A stretch of DNA of 64,000 bases from Neocallimastix lanati (nom. inval.) (GCA_016946835.1 JACVTC010000095.1:476001-540000); one strand, 5' to 3'; shown: positions 1 to 13,404, counted from the first letter of the stretch. Numbers and translations: made by a program. The notes: generated by a model from the letters alone, not told the origin.

Positions 1-1
1 C

Positions 2-1181
2 TTTAATGAAATTTTTAAACCCATCTGTATTTGCTTGCAAGAGGTCGGTAATAGCCAATACCTTAATGTACATTGTCACTATAATACAATTTTACGTAAA
101 GCTGATCCAAATATACCCGGTATGTGAGGTCTTAGTATAAGTGTACATCGTTCATGTTCATTTTCTCCTGATCCCTTTGAATATAAATATATCATTTCTG
201 TCAACATTACTTCTTTTTGGGGAATTAAATGCACTATTGGTAATATTTATGTTCCTACGGTCACTCATAAGGAAGTAAGAAAGAATGCCTTTTCAGAAAT
301 TACTAATTGGATAAAGAAACATACTAATACACCTTCTATTCTTGTAGGTGACTTTAATATGTCTAAATCCCAATTAGATAGTTTACTTAATAAATCATCT
401 TATCAGTGGTTCACTAAAAACTTATCAGGTCTCGATTTCACATGGGCTCGGGATGGTAGATCGTCTTGTATTGATCATGTTTTATTTAATTGTAAAATGA
501 AGGAATACATTAATAAGGTATCTGTTTGTAGTACATTTAATGATATATCTGACCACTTCCCTCTTATCCTTTCCTGTAAGAAAGATGACTCAGAAGGTTT
601 TCGTGCTCCTATTCCTTCTAGAAGATTCAAGTGGTCCCAACGCATGTGTAATGAAAAGCATAATGAAATATTCTCAAGTAACAACTTCTCAATTCTTCTT
701 AATGAATTTGATGATAATAAAGAATTAAGTTCTAATGAAATGGTCAATAAATTTATAGAAACAGCTAATAAAGTTGGTGATAAAGTTCATGATAGAGTTC
801 TTTGTGATCTTAAAGGATCAGCTTTCCACTGCCCTTATTATATCAAGAAACTTTCTCATGAAAAGCATGTTGCATTTAATGAAATCAAAAATTTTTCTTT
901 AGGTTCTAATCTTAAAAACCTTGATGAATTTTTAAATTTGCTTCGTGAGTATAAAAATATATGTGGTAAAGTTAGGTCAATTAAGTTTTCTATTAAATCA
1001 AAACAATTTCATCAGTCAATAGAATCTGCATGTAATGATTTTCGTAATAAAAATGCTAGGAGTGTTTGGTTAAAATTAAAGAAGCTATCTCGCCCTATGT
1101 ACTCTAATTCTATTTCGTCAAGTGTTTTAAAGGACAAGCAGGGTAACTTTTTATATTCAAGAAATAAATTTATGTTATATA

Positions 1182-1214
<33 letters not shown>

Positions 1215-1252
1215 ATTTATTAATAAAAATAAGTAAGTTTTTATTAAAGTAA
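2..1252 (+). pseudogene. Non-LTR retrotransposon endonuclease (EEP) domain, truncated
   Basis: Reading from base 2 in one frame gives an apurinic-like endonuclease/exonuclease/phosphatase domain of the LINE type. Visible motifs are ICLQEV near base 23, NIYVP near 245, VGDFNM near 346, IDHVLFN near 471 and SDHFPLIL near 548; these are the metal-binding and catalytic signatures of EEP endonucleases that nick target DNA. The frame carries one in-frame TGA at 125-127, probably a decayed CGA. After the nuclease comes the usual linker toward the reverse transcriptase, but homology stops near base 1170 in an (AT)n run and the frame ends at 1250-1252, so no reverse transcriptase is attached. The 5' end lies outside the window. 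The copy is otherwise well preserved, so it is fairly young. The family assignment is solid; activity is excluded by the truncation. Confidence 0.85.
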
Positions 1253-2868
1253 AAATTATTATAATCATTTACTTGTGTTTATAAAAGAAGATACTATTAA
1301 CAATTGCTATGATAAAGTTTATTTTATTATTCATGGCCTGCATATTTATTACACTAAATAAAATTTATAAATTTTGTCTTAATAAAAAAATATTTAATAT
1401 TTTCATTCATTAATTTTTTTTATTATATATTTAAATTTTTTAAAAAATATTATTTATTTTTATTTTTTTTTTATTTTATTGTTTTATTTTATTTTTTTAT
1501 TTTTACTTTTTTTTTTATTTTATTATTTTTTTATTCCAATAATAAAATGTATTTTATTTTTATTAGTATTGAATTAAAAAGTTCTAGAACTTCATCGAAT
1601 ATAATTCAATAATTTTTCCCTTCTAAATATTAGTCAAAATGTATTTAATTATATTTAATTATATTTAATTGTATTTATAATTGATGAGGAAGTGCGGTTT
1701 GTGGTTTATTTTTATAATAAGACGGCGTTTTTATTATTATTATTATTATTATTAATTTTTTTAAATAGTAATTTTAAATCTTTTAAATTCATTTCATGTC
1801 ATTTTGTATCACCTTAATCATTTAATAAAGGTGAACACAGAAAATTCGCAAAAAAAAAAAAATTTTTTTTTTTTTTTGGATTCTCCACTTCTCACTTTAT
1901 AAAAAAAAAATGTTTTATTATTTCCTATTCATAGCTTATATTATATATCAATAATTTCAAAAAAAATATTTTCAAAATCATTTTAATTATAATTAAATTT
2001 AAATATATTAGAATTTCACTTCATTTCTATTGAAAAATAATATTACTTTTTATTATATTTTATGATTTTTATCCTTCATTTTTGTTAATTTTTATATTTT
2101 TTTCATTTTTTATTTTATTTTATTTTATTTTTTGTCTTTTTATAAATATCAAAGTTATTTTAATTTTTCATTTCCTTTCCTTTCTTTTTTTTTTTTATTG
2201 CCAATTTTCACTTAATTTAAAACATAAATAATTACAAGATTTTTATTAATTGAACAAAATTTTTTTTATAAATTAAACTTTCATAAAAGAAAAAAAAACA
2301 AAAACAAAAATTTATATATTTAATCGATTTTTGTGTTTAATTTATTGATTTAACACTAAAAAATTTATAAAAACTTTATCAAATAAAAAAAAAAAAAAAA
2401 AAAAAGAAAAAAAGAAAAATAAAAGAAATTAATAATTTAATTAATTAATTAATTATTTTTATTTAATTATTTATTTAATTAATTATTTAATTAATTATTT
2501 AATTAATTATTTAATTATTTATTTAATTTAATCTCTTTTTTTTTATAAACTATTTTTTATAAATTTTGTTTTTGCCTTATTCAGTCAAAATAGAGAAACT
2601 AATAAATTAAAATTTTTTTTTTTTACTTTAAAATTTAAATAATATATTAAAAAAAAAAAAAGTATATAAAAAGTAAAAAATCATTTAAATAATTTTTTTA
2701 AAAAACTAAAAAACATACGAAAACAAAAAAAAAAAAATATAATATAAAAATAAATTTAACTAATATTTTAAAAAAAGTTAATATAAAAGAATAAAAAAAA
2801 ATATTTTGATAATACATTTTATATATAAAATAATAATAATAAATTAAATAAATATAAAAGAAAAAAAA
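1253..2868. other. AT-rich intergenic stretch
   Basis: No coding potential is visible. It holds T- and A-runs, an (ATT)n tract near 1733-1755 and repeated TTAATTAATTA blocks near 2433-2530. It lies between the retrotransposon fragment and the LURP-one-related gene and presumably holds the promoter of the latter, but no defined element can be supported. Confidence 0.7.
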
Positions 2869-3492
2869 ATGCTTAGCACTGTTTCTTCTTCTGAACTTAG
2901 TAATGTATCTCTTGACCATGATGTTAAAATAAATGATTCAGAATACATCACCAAAGAGAAAACCTTCATTAATTTAAAATCTACTGTTGATGTCAACTCA
3001 GAATACGTTGTCTGTGATGAAAATAACAATGATTTATTTTATTGTACCAAGGAAAACATAATTAAAGATAGCAATGGTAATCATTTACTCAATTTTAAAA
3101 TTAAAGAAAATTTTATTTTGAAAAATAATACAACTTTACTTATTTATACTGGAGGTGAAAACGGTAAAGAAGAAAAAATTGAATTTATTGGAAGATATTT
3201 TTCAAAAACTTTAAAATATTATATTGAATATAATAATCAAAATGGAAAAAAAGAAGTATTAGATGTTATTTATGATGACTCTAAAAATTTAATTATATAT
3301 TATGGAAAAAAGAAAGAAGGAGGAATTCCAATTTGTAAAATCCAAAAAAAAAATACGTTTAAAAATGCTTGTAAAATTGATATAGCTAAAGGTGTAGATA
3401 AATTATTTTTAACTGTCATTATACTTTGTATATTCAATTTAAAACAATCAACCAATGAACTCGGCTTTTTAAGTGCACTTCTTTTTGTTTAA
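2869..3492 (+). CDS. LURP-one-related / Tubby-C-terminal-like protein
   Basis: Intronless reading frame of 207 residues. From about residue 33 it follows the LURP-one-related (LOR) pattern: an opening strand with DVNSEYVVCDENNNDLF, then repeated strands alternating hydrophobic and polar residues (about 60-165), and a closing hydrophobic helix with IDIAKGVDKLFLTVIILCIF (about 172-192). That layout is the twelve-stranded barrel around a central hydrophobic helix seen in the Tubby/LOR superfamily. The first 30 residues are polar and probably disordered. LOR proteins are thought to bind phosphoinositides or sit at membranes, and some relatives act as scramblases, but substrate and role here are unknown. 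The ATG is preceded by an A-rich leader and is the first in frame. The fold assignment rests on pattern, not on a search. Confidence 0.7.
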   Translation: MLSTVSSSELSNVSLDHDVKINDSEYITKEKTFINLKSTVDVNSEYVVCDENNNDLFYCTKENIIKDSNGNHLLNFKIKENFILKNNTTLLIYTGGENGKEEKIEFIGRYFSKTLKYYIEYNNQNGKKEVLDVIYDDSKNLIIYYGKKKEGGIPICKIQKKNTFKNACKIDIAKGVDKLFLTVIILCIFNLKQSTNELGFLSALLFV

Positions 3493-3784
3493 AAAGTTTT
3501 ATTATTTTATATATATATATATATATCACAATTATTTTACCAAAAAAAAAAAAAAAAAAAATAATATATATATATATATATAATGTTAAATATCAAATAT
3601 TTTGAATAATATGACAAAAATTTAAATAGTTTTTATGTTATAAGAATATTATAATAATTCATTAATAACTATGTCTTATTATTTTCATTTTAGCAAAAAA
3701 AAAAAAAAAAAAAGTATTTTATATATTTATTATTTGTATCATCAAATCAATGAATTTTTAATATATAAATAATAAATATAGTGT

Positions 3785-4013
3785 ATTAAAATAAAATAAA
3801 ATAAAATAAATAGTAGAATATGAATATAATTAAGTACAGATTGAATAAAATAAAATAAAATAAAATAAAATAAAATAAAATAAAATAAAATAAAATAAAT
3901 AATTGAATATGAATATAATTAAAGTATAAAATAAAATAAAATAAAATAAAATTATATGAAATAAAATAAAATAATATGAAATAAAATAAAATAATATGAA
4001 ATAAAATAAGATA
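3785..4013 (+). repeat. Composite AAAAT pentanucleotide satellite
   Basis: Runs of AAAAT alternate with a non-repetitive spacer that includes TAGTAGAATATGAATATAA and an ACAGATTGAAT segment. The same spacer-plus-pentamer arrangement occurs in opposite orientation at 36163-36540 inside the MULE, so the two arrays share an origin. The 3493-4734 stretch around it holds no gene. Confidence 0.75.
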
Positions 4014-4401
4014 TTTTAAAATATTTAATTGTAAAATAAGAAATTAATTTTAAATAGTAATACATTATTAAAAAAAAAAAAAATACATTTCTTTTTATGT
4101 TTGATAATATATATATATATATATTAAAACTTGAAAAAAATTATTGTTAATATCATTGAAATATATAATATATTTTATCTTTTTTTTTTTATTTTTGTTT
4201 TTATTTTTATTTTTATAAAAATATTTAATATCATATTTATCAATGATACAAAAGAAAAAGTATTTAAATATTATTTATTTCATTACTAATTATTTTTAAA
4301 GTATTGATAATCTTTTTTTTTTTTTTTTCCCACTATAAAACAACATTTATACTAATGATATTAATAATATTTTAGTTCATTTATTCGTTACCAATTATTT
4401 C

Positions 4402-4439
4402 ATTTGGACTAATATAAAAGTATTTATATTAGTCCAAAT
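4402..4439. repeat. Perfect 15-bp inverted repeat (hairpin)
   Basis: ATTTGGACTAATATA at 4402-4416 is followed by an 8-nt loop and its exact reverse complement at 4425-4439. The arm contains GC pairs, so it is not just simple AT symmetry. It could be a fold-back element end, an RNA hairpin or a palindromic binding site; nothing nearby decides between them. Confidence 0.7.
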
Positions 4440-4734
4440 TATTTTTATATATATTGTATATACACTTTTGGATTTTATATATATTAGATTATATTGTGAA
4501 TAAATTAATAAAATTTATATTTTTATTTTAGTTTATTTTTTTTTTATTGAGCGCTTTTTTTCTTTGTTCGTATGTTTAATGTTTTATTTTTTATTAATAA
4601 AAAAATATAATATTGATAATAATAATATATATACATATATATAATGTTAAAATAAAATATAGATCACTAATATTATCAAATATTTACTATATTCAGAATA
4701 TAATTCATATAATTATATATTAAAAAAAAAAAAA

Positions 4735-5870
<1,136 letters not shown>

Positions 5871-5929
5871 TTTTTTTTATTTTTTTTTTTATTATTTTTT
5901 AATAATTAATAAATAAAACAATGGAAATG

Positions 5930-6116
5930 TATTCTCTTCTTGTCTAAAAAAAAAAAAAAAAAAAAAAAAAAATGGACGACGAAATAAATATTTCAAATTA
6001 AATTACACGAAATGCATCACAATCATTTTTCTTTAAGGGTGCTGACTCCAATCTCGGTCATTTTAATGAAACCGTCCTTGTCATTTTGGTGTATCTCTGT
6101 GTTAAATTGATTCAAA

Positions 6117-6157
<41 letters not shown>

Positions 6158-6450
6158 ACTTATATTTCTGAATCCATTTGACTCATATAGATCCAAATAA
6201 CCCTTTAATGATATATACGAAGATTATTATTATTACTTGCCTTAGTATTTTACTCACTATTCAAATGGTACCATTTTATTACCATCAGGATACCATTCAT
6301 AGAAAATAGGGACATAACTTACACTAGGAGATAATAATGTGGTGGCAGTTTTTTGGCTCACTTCAACACTACGTTTCCTTAGACCTCACAATACACTCTC
6401 TATATCTTTTATACTATAGCACTATAGCAGGATATAAAACTACTTAACAA
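5930..6450 (+). other. GC-richer decayed sequence, probable retrotransposon 3' part
   Basis: Unique-looking sequence broken by poly-A (5947-5972) and poly-T (6118-6154) runs follows the reverse-transcriptase relic in the same orientation. No clear RNase H or other domain can be read; the call rests on composition and on position behind the reverse transcriptase. Confidence 0.35.
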
Positions 6451-6510
6451 ATATATTAATTTTACTTTTTATAAGGATTTTTATTTTATTTTATTTTATT
6501 TTTTTTTAAA

Positions 6511-6550
<40 letters not shown>

Positions 6551-6555
6551 TTTTT

Positions 6556-6624
6556 TAAACAATGTTTATTTATTTATAAAATACTACAGTTTACAACTAT
6601 AAATAAACTAGCCACCTTTTTACG

Positions 6625-6674
<50 letters not shown>

Positions 6675-6882
6675 AAAAAGTACTTTAAAATTATTATGAA
6701 TAATAACACAACAAATTATCAACTAACACAATTTTTTTTTTTTAACAATGTTTATTTATAAATTACTACAGTTCACAACCATAAATAAACCAGCCACCTT
6801 GTTACGCTTTTTTTTTTTAATAAAAAAGTACTTTAAAATTATTATGAACAACACAACAAATTATCAACAAACACAATTTTAA
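6556..6882. repeat. Tandem duplication of about 150-170 bp
   Basis: Two diverged copies (about 6556-6735 and 6741-6882) share TAAATAAACTAGCCACC-like, TACGC, AGTACTTTAAAATTATTATG and ACAACAAATTATCAAC segments. They differ mainly in the length of an internal poly-T run (about 45 versus about 11) and in a few substitutions. No function is evident. Confidence 0.85.
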
Positions 6883-7252
6883 GGCGCTATTCATTTTTAA
6901 TATATATATATTTTTAATAAATAATTATTATTTTTATTTTTTTTTTATTTTTATTTTGTTGTATGTTATTTGCATAAAAAAAAATAAAAATATATATATA
7001 TAAATAGTTTATTTAAATTACTTATTTAAATTTCCTATTTATAAATATATTTTTTACTAGCTTTTGCTTTTTTCTTTTTCCCTTAGTGAAATATATACAT
7101 AGATTTTATCAATGTATTTATCTTTCTATTCACAATTTTATTTTTCATTATTATTAAAACTATTTTAGTTTTAATAATCATTTACTATTATTTATTTTTT
7201 TCTTTTAATTTTTACTTTGTTCTATGGTATAAGATAAAGGATGAACTTATAT

Positions 7253-8081
7253 CTACTTTCCAGCAGCTGCTTTTTTAGCAGCAGCAGCAGCTTGTTTTTG
7301 ACGCATAATTTCAGCATCACTAATAGAATATATATTTTTTTTATTTAATTATTTTTTTTTTGATATGTGTAGAAGTACCCAAAAGAACATTGATTATTAT
7401 TAAATTTTATTTTATAATAATATTATAATAGTTATAATAAATGTTTTTAAAATAAATATATATATAAATTATAAATAATATAAAGAAAAAATGTTTTTAT
7501 TAGTATTTTTATTTCAAAATATATTATTTTTTTTTATTTTCTTTTTACATTGATGTAAAAAAAAAAAAAAAAAAAAAAAAAAATTATTATTTTTTTATTA
7601 ATAAAAACTTACTTTTCCTTTCTTTGAAGATTGGACATACCACTGTTCTTATTGTTCTTCTTTTGTTGTTGTTGTTTCTTTAAGTTCTTTTCTCTAGCCT
7701 TTTCTCTTTGGTTACCACCTATAATATTTTATTTGTTTATTTTATTTTATTTTTTTTTTTTTTTTCGATATAAAAATATAATTATTATATTAATAAAATA
7801 CTCATTTAATTAATAATAAAAAAAAGTTTTTATTTCATTTTAATTTTTTAATTGATGAAACTGATTAATATATATATTAATTATTTATTAGTTCATCTAA
7901 ATTTTTTTAAAAAAAAAAAAGGGTGGTAAAGATATACGAATAAAAAATTATTATAACTAATAATTATTACATTAAATTATTAATTATATTTTAAAATTAA
8001 ACACTTTTAAAATTTCTTTATTAATAATTATACCACATTTAATATTTAGCTTTAATTATTCTTTTAATACTTACGAGTCAT
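7253..8081 (-). CDS. SERF (4F5)-type small basic protein, three exons
   Basis: Three exons on the minus strand join into a 59-residue protein: 8081-8075 (start codon plus four bases), 7718-7613 and 7319-7253 (stop TAG). Introns 7719-8074 and 7320-7612 start with GTAAGT and end in AG, and the phases agree. The product begins MTRGNQREKAREKNLKKQQQ, the hallmark N-terminus of small EDRK-rich factor proteins, and continues to a DAEIMRQKQ segment and an Ala/Lys-rich tail, matching the family in length and order. SERF proteins are RNA- or nucleolus-associated disordered proteins that promote amyloid nucleation in vitro; their physiological role is not settled. The coding part of exon 1 is only 7 nt, so gene finders that ignore tiny exons would miss the start. 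No single open frame covers it. Confidence 0.9.
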
Positions 8082-8828
8082 TTTAACTAATTATTTATAT
8101 AATTTAATAATAAAAAAATTTGAGTTTGAAAAAAAATAAAAAAAAAAAAAAAATTATTTTATATGATAAAATAAATAGTATTTGGAATAATATATTTTTT
8201 TTTTCTAAATTTAATTTGGATTAGATCATTAATTACTTATTGTGGCAAATAAATATAAAATGAAATAATGTAATAATTTTTATTACGTTTTTTATTATTA
8301 GTATCATAGATAAAATTTTCTCAGTATTTAAAAAATTTTTTTTTTTTTTCCTATTGAAATAATTTTTACAGAATAATTTTTCTTAATCATATTTTAAAAA
8401 ATATCAAATTAGAAAATTATGATCTACAATATTTTTCAATTATACGTATGGCTTGATTTTTAATACAGGATTAATATAGTTTAATTTATACTCATTAAAA
8501 TGTGATTTCGCCATCAATGTATACAACATTTATCGATTAGCCAATAATCTAATACATTTATAAATATAAAAAAAATTTTACAAATAAAATTTTTAAAAAT
8601 ATATATATAAATATAAATATAAATTAATAGTAATCTTTATAATTATATACTCATTGATACGTTTTTTTTTTTTTTTTTCAAAAGGACTAATTTTTTTCGA
8701 AAATTATTCAAACATGTACGTACCAAAAAAAAAAAATTAAAAAATTCTGGAAATTTCTTATATTATGTATTAAATACCAATCATTTTTTTGTTTTTTCCT
8801 TATTATTATTTTTTTTATTTATTAATAA

Positions 8829-9190
8829 TAATAAATAATAAATAATAAATAATAAATAATAAATAATAAATAATAAATAATAAATAATAAATAATAAATA
8901 ATAAATAATAAATAATAAATAATAAATAATAAATAATAAATAATAAATAATAAATAATAAATAATAAATAATAAATAATAAATAATAAATAATAAATAAT
9001 AAATAATAAATAATAAATAATAAATAATAAATAATAATAAATAATAATGAATAAATAATAAATAATAAATAATAAATAATAAATAAATAATAAATAATAA
9101 ATAATAAATAATAATAAATAAATAAATAATAAATAATAAATAATAAATAATAATAAATAATAATGAATAAATAATAAATAAATAATGGAT
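8829..9190. repeat. (AAATAAT)n heptanucleotide array
   Basis: Roughly 50 units of a 7-bp repeat with a few AAAT/AAT interruptions toward the right end. The long frame it creates on the minus strand is repeat translation, not a gene. The rest of 8082-9830 is intergenic, with an (ATT)n run at 9369-9402 and no recognisable gene. Confidence 0.95.
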
Positions 9191-9366
9191 AAATAATGAT
9201 AAAAAGTAGAGTAATATAGATAAAAAAACAAAAAAAAAAAAAAAAAAAAAAGAATTAATAGTAATAAAATAAAATTTTGGCCCGAGTTAAAAGGATAACA
9301 TTTTTTCTTCTTTATTATTATTAATTATTATTTTGATATATAATTAATAGTGTCATAATAAAAATA

Positions 9367-9403
<37 letters not shown>

Positions 9404-9831
9404 TTTTTATTTGTCTTATAAGAAAATTTATAAATTAAATATTTATATATAATAATTTTATATGGAGAGTAGTATACTTTTAAATATAATTTGTAATAAT
9501 TAATATATATTTATTACACTCTGAAAAGTAATAAATAGTTTAAATATTTGATTCATATATATTTATATATAAATTATTTAATAATTATTGTTGATTATAA
9601 ATAATAACAATAGTTAAAATTTAATTTTTACTATAATTTATATTCAATGATAAACACACCATAAAAAAAAAAAAGTTCAAACAATATGTTATATCGTAGT
9701 TTTTTTTTTTTTTTTTTTTTTGTTAGACTTAGAGAATAACGTTATTTAATTTATAATAATAATAAAATTACATGATTTAAATAAAAAAAAATAAAAATAA
9801 AATACATGAAATGAAATATTATATAATTATA

Positions 9832-10285
9832 AAAAGTGCATTAGAAGCAATAGTTTCTAACTTTTTCTCATTCATCGATGATAACACCGCGTCCATTATT
9901 GCGAGTAATAATTTCGGTATTAGTGTTATTAACCTAATCTGTATTCGATCTATCACCGGGAGGTGAAAATCCATGCCTTATCATTTCGACGTCGACGATC
10001 TTAGCAGCAGTAATCTACCGTCGCTAAGAGTGTACGGAATACCATTTCATCATCAATCTAAAAGATCGATAAATTAATGGTATTTACGTTTGTTAGAAAT
10101 TCCGCAATCCTCACGAAATACGGAACAGTCGACGAAAGTTGAACTTTGTTTAAAATATTGTCAACTAATTGTCTTTGTTTAACATCATTAAGTTGTTAAA
10201 TCGTAGCAAGGTCTATTTTGGAGTTTTATAGTTTTTAAAAGCGTTAACTTCTAATACCACTATTTATAGTATATTTAAGAATCTA
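9832..10285 (-). pseudogene. Decayed coding island, unidentified
   Basis: This stretch is clearly less AT-rich than its surroundings and uses CG dinucleotides freely. On the minus strand it gives coding-like segments in two frames, including LNDVKQRQLVDNILNKVQL near 10180-10125 with about 45 open codons, and NNGRGVIIDE near 9895. Both are interrupted by stops and a frameshift. The plus strand is also partly open, so the strand call is uncertain. I do not recognise the family; a degraded transposon or dead gene are the natural explanations. Confidence 0.35.
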
Positions 10286-10290
10286 AACAT

Positions 10291-10303
10291 ACATTCGGTA
10301 TTT

Positions 10304-10334
<31 letters not shown>

Positions 10335-10916
10335 GAAAAATGTTAATGCTTCGATGTTTCAAAAAATTGGAAAAGACTCTTTCCCATATTATTTTATTTA
10401 TTTTTCTTTTGGTTAATAATACTTTTACACTCTCTCGTTACATTTAAATATTATTTTATATATATTTAATTAATTAATTTTTAATTAATTAATTAAGAAT
10501 AATAATAGTAAAAATAAAAATTTTATATTTTTATATATTTTATATATATTTATTTACAAAATAATTTTGCTTTTTTTTATTTTATTAATACAATTACATA
10601 TAGAAAATAAAAAATTGGTATTTGTATAAACAAAATTTATATTTGTTTTAACTAAAAGTAATACAAGAAAAAATAAAATTTATATAAACAATCTTTATAT
10701 TATATTTGTTTTAACTAATAGTAATATAATAAAAAAAAATTTTTTTTTAAATAAACTATATAAATAAAATAAATTTATAATATTATAATATATAAAAAAA
10801 ATCTACTTTTTTTTTTTTGTTACTATAAATTTATTACCATTATGATGATAATAAATAGAAATAAATTAATTTTTTTTTTTTTTTTTTTTTTTAACATAAT
10901 TAGTCCAAATTTACAA
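10291..10916. other. AT-rich intergenic stretch with local duplication
   Basis: Contains long T-runs (10306-10334, 10870-10892) and two diverged copies of a segment with TATATTTGTTTTAACTAA and AGTAATA (about 10619-10735). No gene is visible. Confidence 0.7.
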
Positions 10917-11947
10917 TTAATAAATTTCATTGGTTTCAACTGGTATAATACGATGTTTGTTTTTGTATTTTTGAGATTCTAAGTTCTCATATTCAACATC
11001 GTAGGATTGTATTTCAGTAACATATTTATGTGATTGATAACTAAGATAAGTCTATTAATTAAATTTATTTTTAATTTTTATTATTATTATTTTTAATATT
11101 ATTTTTTTTAAAAAATTAATGAAATGTTAAGTTAATATATATTATGTTTTTTTTAAAGAGTTCAATAATTATTAAGTAAATATTAAAATTTATTTATTAA
11201 ATATGATACTTACTTGGAATAAAACTTCACAAATCATACCAACGAGTTCTAAAATAATAGAATGTTTAATGTTACCTTTATTACAGAAAGCATTTCTTTC
11301 AAATAAGGAGACATAAATATCTTCACACTTTTCAACAAGATCGTCTAAGAAGAAGAAATAAAATAAAACAAGATAACAGTAGTAAGAAGCTAAAACGGCT
11401 ACAATAGTCCATCTTGAAACATTAAAGTATCTTAATAAGTTTGCATTGTTCTAAAATTTATAATATATATTCATATAAATAAGAAGTTATTATTAATATA
11501 AAAAATTTATAAAATATTATATATTATTAAAATATATTTATTTAACATTTTTTTTTTCTTTGTATATTCCTTTTTATTAATGATATTTACCTTTACTGTA
11601 GAATAGATACCAAGAATACTAATGACCAATATGGAAATATCGAAAAGAGTTAATATAAGACCAGTAAGATTAAAAGTTGAAGGAATTTTAATAGTTAACT
11701 ATTATATTTATAAATATATATATATATAATTATATTTAAATAAAATTTACAAAAATAGCAATAAAAATAAGTAAATAGAAAGCATTTAAAATATATATAT
11801 ATATATATATTCTAATTTCATTAATATATCTGCATATCACTTAGATCTTACAATAGTTAAACCTGAGATAATATACATTCCAAACTTTGGTGGAATGAAG
11901 AATAAAAAGTTATTCTTACTGAAACCCCAATTTCCTTTTGCTGACAT
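10917..11947 (-). CDS. Four-exon, 191-residue multi-pass membrane protein, unknown family
   Basis: Four minus-strand exons join without frame conflict: 11947-11852, 11698-11591, 11450-11214 and 11051-10917 (32, 36, 79 and 44 codons plus TAA). All three introns are phase 0, with GTAAG or GTAAAT donors and TAG acceptors. The product begins MSAKGNWGFSKNN. Hydrophobic segments are about residues 13-32, 40-66, 83-107 (rich in Tyr/Phe, ending in DD) and 133-147, so three or four membrane passes are likely. A conserved-looking segment VEKCEDIYVSLFERNAFCNK follows the third. The C-terminal tail of about 44 residues is polar, with YDVEYENLE, possibly a tyrosine-based sorting signal. I do not recognise the family. 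The exon structure is well supported; the function is unknown. Confidence 0.8.
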
Positions 11948-13011
11948 TATTGAATGTACTTTTAAATAATATAAATTAAATAATTTATTTTTTTACTGTT
12001 GTTTTGAAAAATAAAGATATGATATATTAAATCAAGAGATGATTACTGCTTATTCTTAATATTTATAATTAATTATTTTTTTATTATTTTATAATTATAT
12101 TGAATTTATATGTTGATATAATACAGTAAATTACATAACAATGTATGTACAAAAATATATAAAAATTTATTTTTACTTAAAACACTAAAATAAATAAAAG
12201 TTTATAAGTAATTTTAAAAGTTAAATTTTTTATTTAAAATGATAATAAAAACAAAAGTTAAAAAAAAAAAAAAAAGGAAGAAGAAAAAGAAAAAACATAA
12301 TAATATATATTCTTTTCTTTTTTTTTTTTTTTTTTTTTTTGATATAAATAAATTAATTAATTATAGGCCGCAACTTTATTTTATTAATTTTGTTAATTAA
12401 AATGTATGTACAACCTATATCATATATATAAGTAATTAATAGAAATAAAAATATGAAAATATATAAATAAATATATAAATAAATAAATAAATTGATTAAT
12501 ATATAAACAAAAATCATTAATATTTTATATTATTCAATATTATCAAATATTAATAAATATTATATATTAAAATATTTATTAATATATAATTAAATGAAAT
12601 AAAATATTATATAATTTAAAGTTTTGAATGATTAAAAATGCATATATTTTATATATTTATGGATATATCATGATTAGGGATTACTATTCTCTCTATATTT
12701 ATTAATCTACCTTAAAACTATTCTAAAAATAGAATTTCTTATAATGTTTGTAATTATATTAATTAAATTTATATTATTAGAATATTATTTTTTAATTAAT
12801 TTTATGTTTAATAAAAGAAAAACTTTTATTTTTCTTTTTTTTTTTTTTTTTTTTTACTATTATTTATTTTTTTTAATTCTATTTAAAAAATTATATAATA
12901 ATTAAAATCCTACAATATACTTAATATTATATAAAGTATATAATTTAAAAATTAAGAAAATAGTATATATACATATCTTCTATAAACTTTTTTGTATATA
13001 TATATTTAATT

Positions 13012-13055
<44 letters not shown>

Positions 13056-13404
13056 AAATAAATATAGAATATACTTTTTATTAAAAAAAAAAAAATTAAT
13101 ATAAAAATGCCGCAAGTAATTATATTGGTTAGTTACGAAGTTTATGGCTGTATAATTCATTTTAACATTTTTATTAAAAATAAATAAAATTTAAATCGAA
13201 AATAAATAAATAAATAAATAACTAGATAAATAAATAAATAAATAAATAATAGAATAATAATTTATATATAAATAATAAATAATAAAATAATAATATATTA
13301 GTATAATTCTTTTAGTAATACTATATAATAATATATTTTTTAATAGTTATTGATATGACACTATCCAAATCTAATAAGATATTAACTAATATCTTCTATA
13401 ACAG
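11948..13404. other. AT-rich intergenic stretch
   Basis: Only AT-rich sequence with homopolymer T-runs (12320-12340, 12835-12855, 13014-13050) and short AAAT tracts. No gene or RNA is recognised. Confidence 0.7.

Noticed and set aside
1580-1600. Heat-shock-element-like GTTCTAGAACTTC
   Set aside because: Only one TTCnnGAA pair, more than 1.2 kb from the nearest gene start; expected by chance.
3660-3715. Sequence resembling an arm of the 36-kb fold-back element beside the AAAAT array
   Set aside because: Similarity is limited to AT-rich bases and its orientation is wrong for an element end.
8815-9231. 138-codon minus-strand open frame
   Set aside because: It is the translation of the heptamer array (repeated FIIYYLL), with no real protein character.
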